A stretch of DNA of 64,000 nucleotides from an uncultured Paracoccaceae bacterium (GTDB taxonomy: Bacteria; Pseudomonadota; Alphaproteobacteria; Rhodobacterales; Rhodobacteraceae), in NCBI GenBank assembly GCA_947495795.1, contig CANMAI010000002.1, positions 186,001-250,000 of the forward strand, given 5' to 3'. Positions within the stretch are counted from its first letter, which is position 1, and every line of letters starts with the position of its first letter. Positions 36,627-46,210 of the stretch are shown here, in pieces. The notes below the pieces were generated by a model. It saw only the letters and a list, made by a program, of their open reading frames with translations, ran no database searches and was not told the DNA's origin. The translations under genes and the position numbers were made by a program.

Positions 36627-37547
36627 ATGAAAATCACCCTCAGACAGCTTGAATACTTTATCACACTTGCCGAAACAGGGCATTTTGGCCGTGCGGCGGA
36701 GCTTTCCGGAGTGAGCCAGCCCGCACTTTCCGTTCAGATACAGGAGCTTGAGGCGCGGCTTGGCGCTAAGCTGATTGAGCGGCAATCCCGCAAGATCGTG
36801 TTGACGCATACGGGGCGTGAGATTTTGCTGAGAGCGCGAAGTGTTCTCTCCGAGATATCGTCTATTGAGCAGGTGGCGCGGCTTGAGAGAGGCTTAAGCG
36901 GACACCTGAAAATTGGCGTGATACCGACTGTTGCGCCCTACCTGTTGCCTTTGGTTCTGCCTCTTTTGCGAAAAACCTACCCGGAGCTTGAACTCGGTGT
37001 TCGGGAGGCTCAAACGGACGTTCTGCTTGGAGAGCTGGAGACGGGGCGGCTGGATGCCGCGATCGTGGCACTACCGAGTGGTATGGAAGGGGCGACGGAG
37101 GCTGAGCTGTTTGTAGACCCGTTTCTTTTGGCTGGGACGGCGGCGGCACTTTCTGAGCTACCCGAGACTTTACATCCGTCGGAAATTGATCCTGAAAAGC
37201 TGCTGCTGCTTGATGAAGGGCATTGCCTTAGCGAGCAGGCGTTAGAGGCCTGCGCTCTGGAAAGGATGCGCCACCGGATCGATTTGCGCGCCTCCAGTCT
37301 TGGCACTTTGTGCGGATTGGTGGCAATGGGGCATGGGTTGACGTTTGTACCGCAGATCGCTGCGGCGACGGAACAAAAATCAACGCCTGAACTTGCACTT
37401 CGCGCTTTCCGGGGCACGCCCCCGCACCGCCGGATTGGCATTGTTCGCCGACAAAGCGGGATGCCTGACAAGTGGTTTGATGAACTGACAGAAATGCTGC
37501 GCGACGTTTCCAAAAAACTTTTGCCTGATGTTCTGGAGACTGTCTGA
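36627..37547 (+). CDS. oxyR: hydrogen peroxide-responsive LysR-type regulator OxyR
   Basis: LysR-family activator of 306 residues. The N-terminal helix-turn-helix includes GHFGRAAELSGVSQPALSVQIQELEARLG. The sensor domain contains the peroxide-sensing Cys200 and Cys209 in GHCLSEQALEAC, matching E. coli C199 and C208, and a downstream RASSLGTLCGLVAMGHGLTFVP match. Oxidation of this pair switches on target genes such as the divergent katA. Expressed from the shared intergenic region; likely also autoregulated. Confidence 0.94.
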   Translation: MKITLRQLEYFITLAETGHFGRAAELSGVSQPALSVQIQELEARLGAKLIERQSRKIVLTHTGREILLRARSVLSEISSIEQVARLERGLSGHLKIGVIPTVAPYLLPLVLPLLRKTYPELELGVREAQTDVLLGELETGRLDAAIVALPSGMEGATEAELFVDPFLLAGTAAALSELPETLHPSEIDPEKLLLLDEGHCLSEQALEACALERMRHRIDLRASSLGTLCGLVAMGHGLTFVPQIAAATEQKSTPELALRAFRGTPPHRRIGIVRRQSGMPDKWFDELTEMLRDVSKKLLPDVLETV

Positions 37548-37946
37548 CCGCGATTTGATATCACAAGGTTTAGTTCAGCGCCTTCCCTACCGGTGATAGG
37601 CTCTGAACAGAAAATGAAACGTGCCCGCCTCTGGATGTTCAAGCTCAAATATCTGTACCTGATCCAACAATGGAAGCTTTCAACAGCGATGTTCGGAGAT
37701 TTGTTGCCTATCGGGTGAGGGATTGAAGCCCAAGCTTTTTTTGAATGTGTGCCGATGCTAACGCTGACGTCAGGTACTTTGCTCGTTCTGCGGGTGAATT
37801 TTATTGGTTCCTGAAGATCCCTTTTGTGTGGCGCTTTGTTGGTTGGTTGTCTTTGGGGTGTGAGGGGGTGATAGCATCCCGCAGCGCTCTTCCTTCCAGC
37901 AGCTTGCTTCACAAATGACTGCAATAAGACCCTATGGGAGTAAGAT
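37548..37946. other. 399-bp intergenic region, no gene seen
   Basis: Between oxyR and the serralysin. A weak gttcag/ctgaac inverted repeat lies just after oxyR and a T7 run at about 37735. It presumably contains the protease promoter, but no clear -10/-35 pair stood out. A minus-strand frame that covers it is an antisense extension of oxyR. Confidence 0.5.
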
Positions 37947-39200
37947 ATGAGACATCTCGAAGCGACATCATCCACGGACTACACTGCCGAGGACGTGCAT
38001 GATCATGATCATGATCACGGGCATGGCCCGGCGCTTGAGTTTGATTGGGGGGATGGAACCTCCGTTGAGGCGGCACCAAATGTCGTGCGGACAGACGAAG
38101 GGATCGCCAATTTTCTGAGATATGAGTATTGGGGCGGGCGGGGCAGGCAGTTTGATGCTGGTCCTGACAATGACATCACCGTTAATTTGACCGGGCTGAC
38201 GAGCAGTGGGCGTGAATTGGCACGTGCCGCACTCGAAAGCTGGGCCGATGTTACGGGGCTTGATTTTGTCGAGACGAGCGGCAGGGCCGAGATTAGTTTT
38301 GACGATAACCAAAGTGGTGCCTTTGCATCCTCAAGCTTTACCAGCAATGGCACGATTACATCTTCGCGCGTGAATATCTCGACCGACTGGATTGCGCGGT
38401 ATGGCACAGACTTCGACAGCTACTCGTATCAGACTTATATCCATGAGATCGGCCATGCTATCGGGCTTGGTCATGCAGGCCCTTACAATGGCTCGGCGAG
38501 TTACCCCAATGATGCAGCCTATCTGAACGACAGCTGGCAGGCGACTGTAATGTCTTACTTTTCGCAGCGAGAAAACACGTTCGTGGATGCCAGCTTTGCC
38601 TATATTCTGACGCCAATGCCAGGTGATGTGATAGCCGTGCAGGATATGTATGGCACCGCGACTGACACGCGGCTTGGCAACACGAAATACGGTTTTGGAC
38701 AGAACCACGGAGAGGAGCGGCTTGATTTTGTAAACTTCGACCGGCCGGTCGCGCTCACAATTGTGGATTCCGGCGGTATTGATATACTCAATCTCAGGTA
38801 CTTCACGCAGGATCAGACTATCTCTCTTGAGGCCGGAACATTCTCGGATGTTGGTGGTGGGACAGGTAATCTGACGATCGCGCGTGGCACTGAGATCGAG
38901 CGAGCTTTCGCTGGAGCGGGGGACGATACTTTGATCGCCAGTTCCGGGAACAACGTCTTTCGAGGTTTCGGTGGGCGGGATACCTTTACTTTCAACGGTG
39001 ACGATATTGGTTTCAATCGGATCGCAGATTTCGAACTTGGGCAGGACAGCATCGCTTTCGGTGAAGGGCTGACCCTTGATGACTTCACAATTCGTGACCG
39101 GGAACGGGGCGTGGTTCTGGTCAACGGAGACAATCGTATTTTTGTGCAAGGTGTTTCAGAAGCAGAGCTTTTTGCAGACGATCCCTTTTTGATCGTCTGA
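37947..39200 (+). CDS. serralysin-like M10 metalloprotease, type I secreted
   Basis: Extracellular zinc endopeptidase of 417 residues. The active site is HEIGHAIGLGH (His166, His170, His176, catalytic Glu167) with the Met-turn VMSYF at 201-205, as in serralysins. The C-terminal half is an M10-type beta-roll with one clear RTX nonapeptide stretch (GAGDDTLIASSGNNVFRGFGGRDTF) and a hydrophobic C-terminus ending DPFLIV, the usual type I secretion signal. There is no N-terminal signal peptide; instead residues 17-27 are His/Asp-rich (VHDHDHDHGHG). No transporter genes are adjacent. GGGAG is six bases before the ATG. Confidence 0.9.
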   Translation: MRHLEATSSTDYTAEDVHDHDHDHGHGPALEFDWGDGTSVEAAPNVVRTDEGIANFLRYEYWGGRGRQFDAGPDNDITVNLTGLTSSGRELARAALESWADVTGLDFVETSGRAEISFDDNQSGAFASSSFTSNGTITSSRVNISTDWIARYGTDFDSYSYQTYIHEIGHAIGLGHAGPYNGSASYPNDAAYLNDSWQATVMSYFSQRENTFVDASFAYILTPMPGDVIAVQDMYGTATDTRLGNTKYGFGQNHGEERLDFVNFDRPVALTIVDSGGIDILNLRYFTQDQTISLEAGTFSDVGGGTGNLTIARGTEIERAFAGAGDDTLIASSGNNVFRGFGGRDTFTFNGDDIGFNRIADFELGQDSIAFGEGLTLDDFTIRDRERGVVLVNGDNRIFVQGVSEAELFADDPFLIV

Positions 39201-39222
39201 TTTCTGAGGGTTGCCAGATTGT

Positions 39223-39249
39223 AAGGGGCGCAGGTTTCTGCGCCCTTTT
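39223..39249 (+). terminator. rho-independent terminator of the serralysin gene
   Basis: Stem gggcgcag/ctgcgccc with loop gttt, followed by T4. It lies 25 bp after the stop. Confidence 0.85.
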
Positions 39250-39345
39250 GCCTTGAGCGCACCTTCTAGCAGGTATTTAGGCGATAACTGCATCTGGTTC
39301 TCACGTGGGAATGCCTATATCCAAGGGGAGCAAAGGGAGACTTCC

Positions 39346-40293
39346 ATGCGTGATCTTAAGATACCCGACCAGCGGCACCCCGAAAAGGCGAAGCGGCCTT
39401 CAAATGCGCAGCCGAAGAAGCCCGATTGGATCCGGGTGAAGGCCCCCAACTCCGAAGGATATCGTAAGACCGCCGAAATCATGCGGGAGAACAAGCTGGT
39501 AACGGTATGCGAGGAGGCCGGTTGCCCGAATGTGGGTGAGTGCTGGGCTCAGGGGCATGCGACAATGATGATCATGGGCGAGATCTGCACGCGCGGATGT
39601 ACGTTCTGTAATGTGGCGACTGGCAGACCTGATGCGCTGGATGCGTTTGAACCGGGCAGGGTGGCCGTCGCTGTTCAGAAGCTCGGGCTCAAGCATGTTG
39701 TGATCACCTCAGTGGACCGGGATGATCTGACTGACGGTGGAGCCGGGCATATCGCGCAGACAATCCGGGCCGTGCGGAGAAAAACGCCTGAAACAACGAT
39801 CGAGGTGCTGACACCCGACTTTCTGAAATGCCCAGACAGCGCTCTGGAAGCGGTTGTGGAGGCGCGGCCGGATGTGTTCAACCACAATCTTGAAACGGTT
39901 CCGGGGCTCTACCCGGAGGTGCGGCCGGGTGCCCGCTACTTCCACTCACTGCGCCTGCTTCAGAGGGTGAAGGAACTGGATGCCGCGATGTTCACCAAAT
40001 CCGGCATTATGGTCGGGCTTGGTGAGAAACGGCAGGCCGTGCATCAGGTGATGGATGACATGCGGGCGGCCGATGTGGATTTCCTGACAATCGGGCAATA
40101 TCTGCAGCCGACGCCAAAACACCATGCGGTGGCGCGTTTCGTGACGCCGGAGGAATTTGCCTCTTACGAAAAAGCAGCTTTCGGTAAGGGGTTCCTGATG
40201 GTCTCGGCCACCCCCCTCACACGCTCCAGCTATCATGCCGGGGATGATTTTGCGCAGCTTCGGGCTGCGCGCTTGGCAAAGCTGGCGGATTGA
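39346..40293 (+). CDS. lipA: lipoyl synthase
   Basis: Radical SAM enzyme of 315 residues that inserts two sulfur atoms into octanoyl groups on lipoyl domains. The auxiliary cluster Cys are in [12 protein letters not shown] and the radical SAM triad in [10 protein letters not shown]; the conserved RSSYHAG closes the C-terminus. GGGAGACTTCC precedes the ATG; the in-frame extension upstream to 39211 includes the terminator and was rejected. It supplies the cofactor of the complex served by Lpd, although the two genes are not linked. Confidence 0.96.
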   Translation: MRDLKIPDQRHPEKAKRPSNAQPKKPDWIRVKAPNSEGYRKTAEIMRENKLVTVCEEAGCPNVGECWAQGHATMMIMGEICTRGCTFCNVATGRPDALDAFEPGRVAVAVQKLGLKHVVITSVDRDDLTDGGAGHIAQTIRAVRRKTPETTIEVLTPDFLKCPDSALEAVVEARPDVFNHNLETVPGLYPEVRPGARYFHSLRLLQRVKELDAAMFTKSGIMVGLGEKRQAVHQVMDDMRAADVDFLTIGQYLQPTPKHHAVARFVTPEEFASYEKAAFGKGFLMVSATPLTRSSYHAGDDFAQLRAARLAKLAD

Positions 40294-40303
40294 GGGTTTG
40301 GCG

Positions 40304-41113
40304 ATGCGGATTGTTCTTGTTTCTTTTTGTATGCTCCTGGCTTCCACGTTCAGCGCGTCTGCATCGGAGCGTGCGCGAGCGCTTTTGCTCCTGATCGGCT
40401 TCGACGTGGCGGCGGAGAGTCAGGCGGCAAGCTTTGCGGAATTGCCAAATCAGATGGGCCCCAGCCTCTCCGACGGGGGCGCACGCGATTGGAGTGCGGC
40501 GGGCGAGGGCCTGTTTCAGGCAGATGCGATGATGGACTTTGCGGTGGAGACCGTGGATGCGGCTCTCTCTCCTGAACAGATTGCGGATCTTGCGCTGCAT
40601 TACTCATCTGACGAGGCGATGCTTATCACGGATCTCGAAAAGCTCGCGCAGGACCCAGCTGCGCGCTTCGAGGTAGAGGCTGCACAGGAAGCTTTTATTG
40701 CAAACCTCGATGACAGTTTCCGCCCGCGCTTCGAGATCATTGCGGGAATGATGGACGGAATGGGTGTGGTGGACAGCGGAACAGCACTCGCCCTGAACAT
40801 CAATATTGCACTGATGGCCGGCATGGCCGGATCTGACGCGCAGGGTTTCTCCGCCCCGGAACGTGAAGCGCTGATGCGCATGCAGGAAGATATGATACGC
40901 GCAGAAGTGCGGACGTCGGTTCTTGAGAGCATGGCTTACACATATCGCGACCTTTCCGACGACACGCTGCAGCGCTATAGTGACTTTCTTCAAACAAAAG
41001 ATGCACGCGCGCTATATTCTGCGATCAATCTTGCGACTGAGAGTGTTGTTACCAAAGATGCGGAGGTTCTGGGGCGGAGACTGCTAAAGATGTCTTCTGA
41101 ACGAGAACTCTGA
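40304..41113 (+). CDS. DUF2059 domain protein, secreted
   Basis: Protein of 269 residues with a signal peptide ending SASASE (about 20). The body is helical; LSDDTLQRYSDFLQTKDARALYSAI matches the DUF2059 motif, usually seen as FYxSxxGQK. Two halves look similar: an N-terminal LSPEQIADLALHYSSDEAMLITD segment resembles the C-terminal one, suggesting a duplication. The role is unknown; periplasmic location is inferred. It starts 11 bp after lipA with GAGGG upstream, so is likely co-transcribed. The 296 bp downstream hold no supported gene. Confidence 0.75.
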   Translation: MRIVLVSFCMLLASTFSASASERARALLLLIGFDVAAESQAASFAELPNQMGPSLSDGGARDWSAAGEGLFQADAMMDFAVETVDAALSPEQIADLALHYSSDEAMLITDLEKLAQDPAARFEVEAAQEAFIANLDDSFRPRFEIIAGMMDGMGVVDSGTALALNINIALMAGMAGSDAQGFSAPEREALMRMQEDMIRAEVRTSVLESMAYTYRDLSDDTLQRYSDFLQTKDARALYSAINLATESVVTKDAEVLGRRLLKMSSEREL

Positions 41114-41409
41114 TCCGGACCTAAAGTTTTCTCCCTTTGGTAGCAAATTTGGGAAGCTATTGCCGTCTACCTACCCAAATACTTCTTCGAAATGCCCGAA
41201 AACCGACTTATTTGCAGTTCAAGTGCACTTTGTCGCTTACGTCATTGTGAATTAACCGGATCTTTGCAGGATCGCATGAAAGATAAGCTTGCCTCGTGCA
41301 GGCGATCCGGCGGACTGATGTTTTCTGGGCAAAAAAGATAAGGCCATGAGAACATGGTGCTTCGGGAGGGCCAATGCAGCCGCTGGCTGCCCGAACAAAG
41401 GAACGGCCC

Positions 41410-41610
41410 ATGATTGAACTCGTTTTTGTGGCGTGTCTTGCTGCGACACCGACAACATGTGAAGAGCGGCGAATGCAGTACGTGAATGTATCATTGATGG
41501 AATGCATGATGGGTGCCCAACCTCAGCTTGCTCAATGGAGTGAGACCCACCCGGGTTGGCGTGTTGGCCGATGGCAGTGCCGCTTTCCGCAAATAACAAA
41601 GAAAGCCTGA
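41410..41610 (+). CDS. small conserved Cys-containing protein
   Basis: A 66-residue protein starting MIELVFVACLAATPTTCEE with Cys at 9, 17, 32 and 57, plus Trp-rich motifs (HPGWRVGRWQC). The N-terminus is weakly hydrophobic, so it may be exported, and two disulfides could form. I recall similar short proteins in Rhodobacterales genomes with no assigned function. AAGGAA lies before this ATG; an upstream start 36 bp earlier is less likely. Confidence 0.65.
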   Translation: MIELVFVACLAATPTTCEERRMQYVNVSLMECMMGAQPQLAQWSETHPGWRVGRWQCRFPQITKKA

Positions 41611-41630
41611 GCCGGGACTGATTGTCCGCT

Positions 41631-42182
41631 TTAAACCTCCTTTTTGTTTATGAACCTGACCTTGCCGATATAGGGAAGGTTGCGGTTTCGTTGCGCATAG
41701 TCGATGCCGTAGCCCACAACAAATTCATCCGGAATTTCAAAGCCGGTCCACGTGGCTTTTACGTCCACCTCGCGACGGGTGGGTTTGTCCAGAAGGGCGC
41801 AGGCCTCAAGGCGTGCAGGGCTGCGCGTGCGAAGGATATTCAGAACGTGGTGAAGGGTGTAGCCCGTATCGACGATATCCTCGACCACCAGGACATCGCG
41901 ACCTTCTATTTCACCTCTGAGATCCTTGAGAATGCGGACCTCCCGGCTCGATTCCATCGAATTGCCGTAAGACGAAGCTTCAAGGAAGTCCACCTCGACA
42001 GGAAGGTCCAGCTCCCGAACCAGATCGGCGATGAAGACGAATGAGCCGCGCAGAAGGCCAACGACAACAAGTTTGTTTGTGCCTGAGAAAGTGTTTGTGA
42101 TTTCACGCGCGAGTTCTTCTACCCGTGCCGCAATGGATTTCGCAGAAATCATCCGATCAATTACATAGTCTTTGTGATCCAC
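41631..42182 (-). CDS. hpt: hypoxanthine phosphoribosyltransferase
   Basis: Purine salvage enzyme of 183 residues that makes IMP (and probably GMP) from hypoxanthine or guanine and PRPP. The PRPP-binding motif is [30 protein letters not shown] and the C-terminal base-binding [21 protein letters not shown] are typical. The start is GTG, preceded by GGAAGG; an ATG ten codons in is possible. Divergent from a COQ10-type gene. Confidence 0.93.
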   Translation of the reverse strand: MDHKDYVIDRMISAKSIAARVEELAREITNTFSGTNKLVVVGLLRGSFVFIADLVRELDLPVEVDFLEASSYGNSMESSREVRILKDLRGEIEGRDVLVVEDIVDTGYTLHHVLNILRTRSPARLEACALLDKPTRREVDVKATWTGFEIPDEFVVGYGIDYAQRNRNLPYIGKVRFINKKEV

Positions 42183-42252
42183 GCGCTACACCTTCCTTGC
42201 TGCGACCAAGCGCACCTTTGCACAATCCGATCCGAGCGGCCATATCAGACCA

Positions 42253-42699
42253 ATGCCGACGCATTCCGAGAAAAAGATCCTGCCCTATTCGCCCGATCAG
42301 ATGTACGCCCTGATCGCGGATATCGAAAAGTATCCTGAGTTTCTGCCATGGTGTGTGGGCGCGCGCATTCGCGGCCGTCGGGACGACGGGGGTTTGGAGA
42401 TCGTGGATGCGGACCTTGTGATCAGCTTCAAAGTGTTTCGTGAGCGGTTTGGCAGTAGGGTGATGCTGAACCGGGCAGAGCGCGTGATTGATGTTGAGTA
42501 TCTTGATGGCCCCTTCCGCTACCTAAACAATCATTGGGTGTTTCGAGAGGCTGAAGGTGGTTGCGAAGTGGATTTTTTTGTGGATTTTGAATTTAAGTCC
42601 AAGACGTTACAGGCCATCATTGGGGTTGTGTTTTACGAAGCAATGCGACGGATCGTGGCGGCGTTTGAAGCGCGCGCCGATGCGCTCTACAGATCTTGA
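42253..42699 (+). CDS. COQ10/RatA-type START-like protein
   Basis: Protein of 148 residues of the polyketide cyclase/START-like family. The segments YSPDQMYALIADIEKYPEFLPWC and the C-terminal YEAMRRIVAAFEARA match the COQ10 and RatA group. In alphaproteobacteria such proteins are thought to bind ubiquinone; E. coli RatA was reported as a toxin, but I would not transfer that. It converges with the penicillin acylase gene nine bases downstream. Confidence 0.88.
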   Translation: MPTHSEKKILPYSPDQMYALIADIEKYPEFLPWCVGARIRGRRDDGGLEIVDADLVISFKVFRERFGSRVMLNRAERVIDVEYLDGPFRYLNNHWVFREAEGGCEVDFFVDFEFKSKTLQAIIGVVFYEAMRRIVAAFEARADALYRS

Positions 42700-42707
42700 G
42701 AGCAGAA

Positions 42708-45164
42708 CTACTTGGGAGACAGTTTGGTGATCCCTACAGCGCCCCCTCGAGCAAGATCTGGATCCAGTGTCATAGGGATGTATTCCGCGCGCCTCCAGAG
42801 AAGCGATTGATCGTCGTAATGACGGGAGAGAATATGCCCGCTCTGACCAGTTGAGATGATCATGAGGGATGCCTCGGGATCGGCGAAATCAACAACGATG
42901 CGCAGGCCCGCACCATGCACATTCGCGAACGGATTCGGGCCTTGCCCGATGGATTTGCCGCGCAGGAGCGTAAAATCCCCCCCGGGAGTTTCCTGACGAA
43001 TGTTCACCAGCCAAGCGAGCCCCGGGATGCGGCCAAGGGCCTGATGACGGTGAAGGGCGGCGTGCGCTGTTCCCCAACGCCAACTCTCCATACGAGGCCC
43101 ATACTCCTCGGTGAGTTTGAGCAGGGCCGCATCGAGCGCTTGGCGGGTGATGGTCTCGCAATTCTCGACCTGCACGGATTGTCGGATGTCGCACCACACA
43201 GCCGCACCAGCCTCATTGCGAAACACCCTTTCAATGAAGAGCGGAACAGGCGTTCGGAACTCCTCAACAAGAGTTCCGATGTCATCGCGGATTAGAAGCC
43301 TCTGAAGCTCCTTAATCCAGGCAGCATATACGAGCGGCTCAAAGGCATGCTGGCTCATTTCGCCATTCCAGTTTGCCAGTGCTTCGAGGGCCTGTTGCCT
43401 TTGTCGTTCGCGTGTATCCTCTGCCGCTGGCTCCCCCTGATACCACAGGTTGCGGGCGATCAGGGGTAAGAGTGACCGGGCAACCGGGGAGATTGTATCA
43501 GTCTGGATTTCCACGAAACTGTCCAGCGTGTGGAATTCACGACCGTTGAGCAGACGCTCTGCGCGGATGATGCGGTGACTGTCACCCCAATCGTGGCTCC
43601 AATGGTTTGGAAACGGTTTTTCAGTGAGACGGTTGTTCGTATTTACGACGATACCGCCCTGTGGCTGGGAAACACCCGGGTTCTCGCCTCTCGGCAGATA
43701 GCCCTGCCAATCGTTTACTGCAAGCCAGCCTGCCGAGGGGATGATGCCGCGACTGACACTATTGGGGTGGCGCCTCGGCGCGAGCCCCAGAGCCTTTGAT
43801 GCAACGGTTCGCTTATCTGCGACCATAAGGTTCTGGGCAGGCGAGACTGCTAGAGACATGGCTTTTATGGCCTCGTCCGTTGATTTGGCGCGCATGAGAT
43901 TGATCGCACCTTCCAGTGTGCGGTCTTCGGAGGTGAGGGCTGTCCATGATAGTGCGGTAACATGGCCTTCCGGGGTGATCGCCTCTGCCCGAAAATGCGG
44001 GGCAGGGATGATTGGGCCGTGTGCGCTCCAGCTCAGTGTCCGCGTTACGGGCTGGGCATCCTTGACGGCGATCACCGTATCGCGCGTGCGGAATTTCTGG
44101 AAGCCGTCTTGCGTCTGATACTCGGAGTTATCGTCCGGATTGAGGCGTTCGATATAGAGATCCTGATCGTCCAGATAGCTTGTTGTAAGACCCCAGGCGA
44201 GATTTTCGCTGCGTCCGATCAGGACTGTTGGTAGGCCGGGGATCGTGCCGCCTATCACCGGCCCCGATGCAAGTTCCAGCCGTGCAAGCATCCAGAAGCT
44301 GGGCGCATAGAGCGCGAGATGCGGATCATTGGCAAGGAGCGGGGCATTGGCTGCGGCACGGGATGCATCGGCTGCGAAGGCGTTGGAAGCGCCAGTTTGA
44401 CCTCTCGGCATTTGTGGGTTGAGAGGGTGTCGCTGGGGGCGCGGCTCGACCTCTGCGAAAGTGGAGTCTGGAAAGAGCGATGCAAAGTTTGGCAACTCGA
44501 TCGTAGCACCCTCAGGCTCCGGCAGAAGATCGCGTAACCGCTCCGGAGAGAGGCGGAGAGAAAGTTCGGCGCGCAGCACTTCGCGTTCCGCCATATCTGT
44601 AAGCTGGAATGCCATCAGCTTTTGAATGGCGATGCTGTCTGCCGGTGTCCACGGTGCGATTGCAGGGGAGAAGAGGAAGAACTCCGGTGCGCCTCGCCCC
44701 AGCGCCTCCGATTGTATAAGATCCAGATAGGAATTTACGCCGTCCGAGTAGGCTTTAAGTTCATCTTGCAGTCTTGGCTTCTGCTTCCGGGCGGCGGCTA
44801 CCGACAGGCCATAGAGATCCAGAGCGCGCATAAGATGATCTATCTGGATCGTTTCCTCGCCGAAGATTTCCGAAAGACGACCCTGAGCAGTGCGGCGCAA
44901 AAGCATCATCTGCCAGAGTCTGTCCTGCGCGTGAGCGAAGCCGAGCCCGAAAAGGACATCTGTATCCTGTTCGCCGAAGATATGAGGCACGGCGTAGTTG
45001 TCGCGTACGATCTCCACTGGCCGATCCAGCCGGGCCAATGTGTATTCGGCGTTGTAGTCCGGCAGGGAATGGGATGCGAGATAGTAGCCGAGCCCGAGCG
45101 CGGCCAGCAGGAGAACAAAGGCAGCCATAAGGCCGCGAACCAACCATTTAAAAACCGTGATCAT
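42708..45164 (-). CDS. penicillin acylase (Ntn-hydrolase) family protein
   Basis: Membrane-anchored amidase of 818 residues. An N-terminal helix (MAAFVLLLAALGLGYYLA) is followed by the alpha-chain start RPVEIVRDNYAVPHIFGE. Autocatalytic cleavage is expected before Ser in TGASNAFAA, creating the N-terminal nucleophile; NDPHLAL and the loop IPGLPTVLIGRSENLAWGLT follow as usual. Members cleave acyl-homoserine lactones, penicillins or acyl-peptides; the substrate is unknown, so a quorum-quenching role is only possible. The ATG was chosen at the membrane helix; a TTG 63 bp upstream is the alternative. Confidence 0.88.
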   Translation of the reverse strand: MITVFKWLVRGLMAAFVLLLAALGLGYYLASHSLPDYNAEYTLARLDRPVEIVRDNYAVPHIFGEQDTDVLFGLGFAHAQDRLWQMMLLRRTAQGRLSEIFGEETIQIDHLMRALDLYGLSVAAARKQKPRLQDELKAYSDGVNSYLDLIQSEALGRGAPEFFLFSPAIAPWTPADSIAIQKLMAFQLTDMAEREVLRAELSLRLSPERLRDLLPEPEGATIELPNFASLFPDSTFAEVEPRPQRHPLNPQMPRGQTGASNAFAADASRAAANAPLLANDPHLALYAPSFWMLARLELASGPVIGGTIPGLPTVLIGRSENLAWGLTTSYLDDQDLYIERLNPDDNSEYQTQDGFQKFRTRDTVIAVKDAQPVTRTLSWSAHGPIIPAPHFRAEAITPEGHVTALSWTALTSEDRTLEGAINLMRAKSTDEAIKAMSLAVSPAQNLMVADKRTVASKALGLAPRRHPNSVSRGIIPSAGWLAVNDWQGYLPRGENPGVSQPQGGIVVNTNNRLTEKPFPNHWSHDWGDSHRIIRAERLLNGREFHTLDSFVEIQTDTISPVARSLLPLIARNLWYQGEPAAEDTRERQRQQALEALANWNGEMSQHAFEPLVYAAWIKELQRLLIRDDIGTLVEEFRTPVPLFIERVFRNEAGAAVWCDIRQSVQVENCETITRQALDAALLKLTEEYGPRMESWRWGTAHAALHRHQALGRIPGLAWLVNIRQETPGGDFTLLRGKSIGQGPNPFANVHGAGLRIVVDFADPEASLMIISTGQSGHILSRHYDDQSLLWRRAEYIPMTLDPDLARGGAVGITKLSPK

Positions 45165-45256
45165 TGGTCGAAAGCGACTCCTCAAGCTTGACGCCTGAGG
45201 ATTAGCAGGCCAGAGCGGAAGGGACAATTGATGGACAGCGTTTACCGGAGGTGATC

Positions 45257-46129
45257 ATGGCGCAGATAGCATTTTTGGGGCTCGGAGTGATGGGCTATCC
45301 GATGGCGGGGCATCTTAAGTCTGCCGGGCATGATGTCGTGGTGTATAACCGGACCGTTGCCAAGGCAGAGAAATGGACCGCTGAACACGGTGGAAGTTTT
45401 GCATCAACGCCTTCGGATGCTGTAAAGGGCGCTGAGTTCGTTTTTGCCTGTGTTGGGAATGATGATGATCTGAGATCGATCACAACGGGAGATTCGGGAG
45501 CTTTCGCTGCGATGGAGGCCGGGACAGTGTTCGTTGATCACACGACGGCTTCAGCGGAAGTTGCCCGGGAACTGTATGCCGTTGCCAGCCGCAACGGCTT
45601 TGATTTCGTTGATGCGCCGGTTTCCGGTGGGCAGGCGGGTGCCGAGAATGGTGTGCTGACGGTAATGTGCGGTGGTGACGCCGGGCCTTATGGCAAGGTT
45701 GAACCTGTAATTGATGCCTTTGCCAAATCCTGCCGTCTGATGGGGGCTTCGGGTGCCGGGCAATTAACCAAGATGGTAAACCAGATCTGCATTGCAGGGC
45801 TATTGCAGGGCCTTTCCGAGGGGATGAACTTTTGCGCCAAGGCCGGGCTTGACGGTGAGGCGGTACTGGACGTGATCTCCAAGGGAGCCGCAGGTTCGTG
45901 GCAGATGGAGAACCGTGGATCCACAATGCTAGCGAATGAGTTCGAATTTGGCTTTGCAGTGGACTGGATGCGTAAGGATCTTGGGATCTGCCTTGAGGAG
46001 GCCAACTCCAATGGTGCGCAATTGCCTGTTACGGCAATGATTGACCAGTTTTACAAGGAAATCCAGGCTATGGGTGGGGGGCGTTGGGATACGTCCAGCT
46101 TGATGAGACTTCTGACAAAGAACGAGTGA
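45257..46129 (+). CDS. NAD(P)-dependent beta-hydroxyacid dehydrogenase
   Basis: Oxidoreductase of 290 residues of the 3-hydroxyisobutyrate dehydrogenase family. The Rossmann motif is GLGVMGYPMAG, substrate binding is DAPVSGGQAGAENG, and the catalytic Lys is in GQLTKMVNQ. The C-terminal DWMRKDLGICLEEAN is the usual dimer region. It may reduce tartronate semialdehyde, methylmalonate semialdehyde or similar; sequence does not decide. GGAGG is six bases before the ATG, which disfavours the GTG two codons upstream. Divergent from the acylase gene. Confidence 0.9.
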   Translation: MAQIAFLGLGVMGYPMAGHLKSAGHDVVVYNRTVAKAEKWTAEHGGSFASTPSDAVKGAEFVFACVGNDDDLRSITTGDSGAFAAMEAGTVFVDHTTASAEVARELYAVASRNGFDFVDAPVSGGQAGAENGVLTVMCGGDAGPYGKVEPVIDAFAKSCRLMGASGAGQLTKMVNQICIAGLLQGLSEGMNFCAKAGLDGEAVLDVISKGAAGSWQMENRGSTMLANEFEFGFAVDWMRKDLGICLEEANSNGAQLPVTAMIDQFYKEIQAMGGGRWDTSSLMRLLTKNE

Positions 46130-46210
46130 CGGTTTTTGAAGTTTCGATCACGATCTCTTGAATACTATGGTATACATCCCCATATCCTATAGTAGAGATA
46201 GGAATGGATT

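Noticed and set aside
36614-36628. OxyR binding site ATAG-N7-TTAT
   Set aside because: Matches only half of the known motif and overlaps the start codon; kept only as a remark in the intergenic entry.
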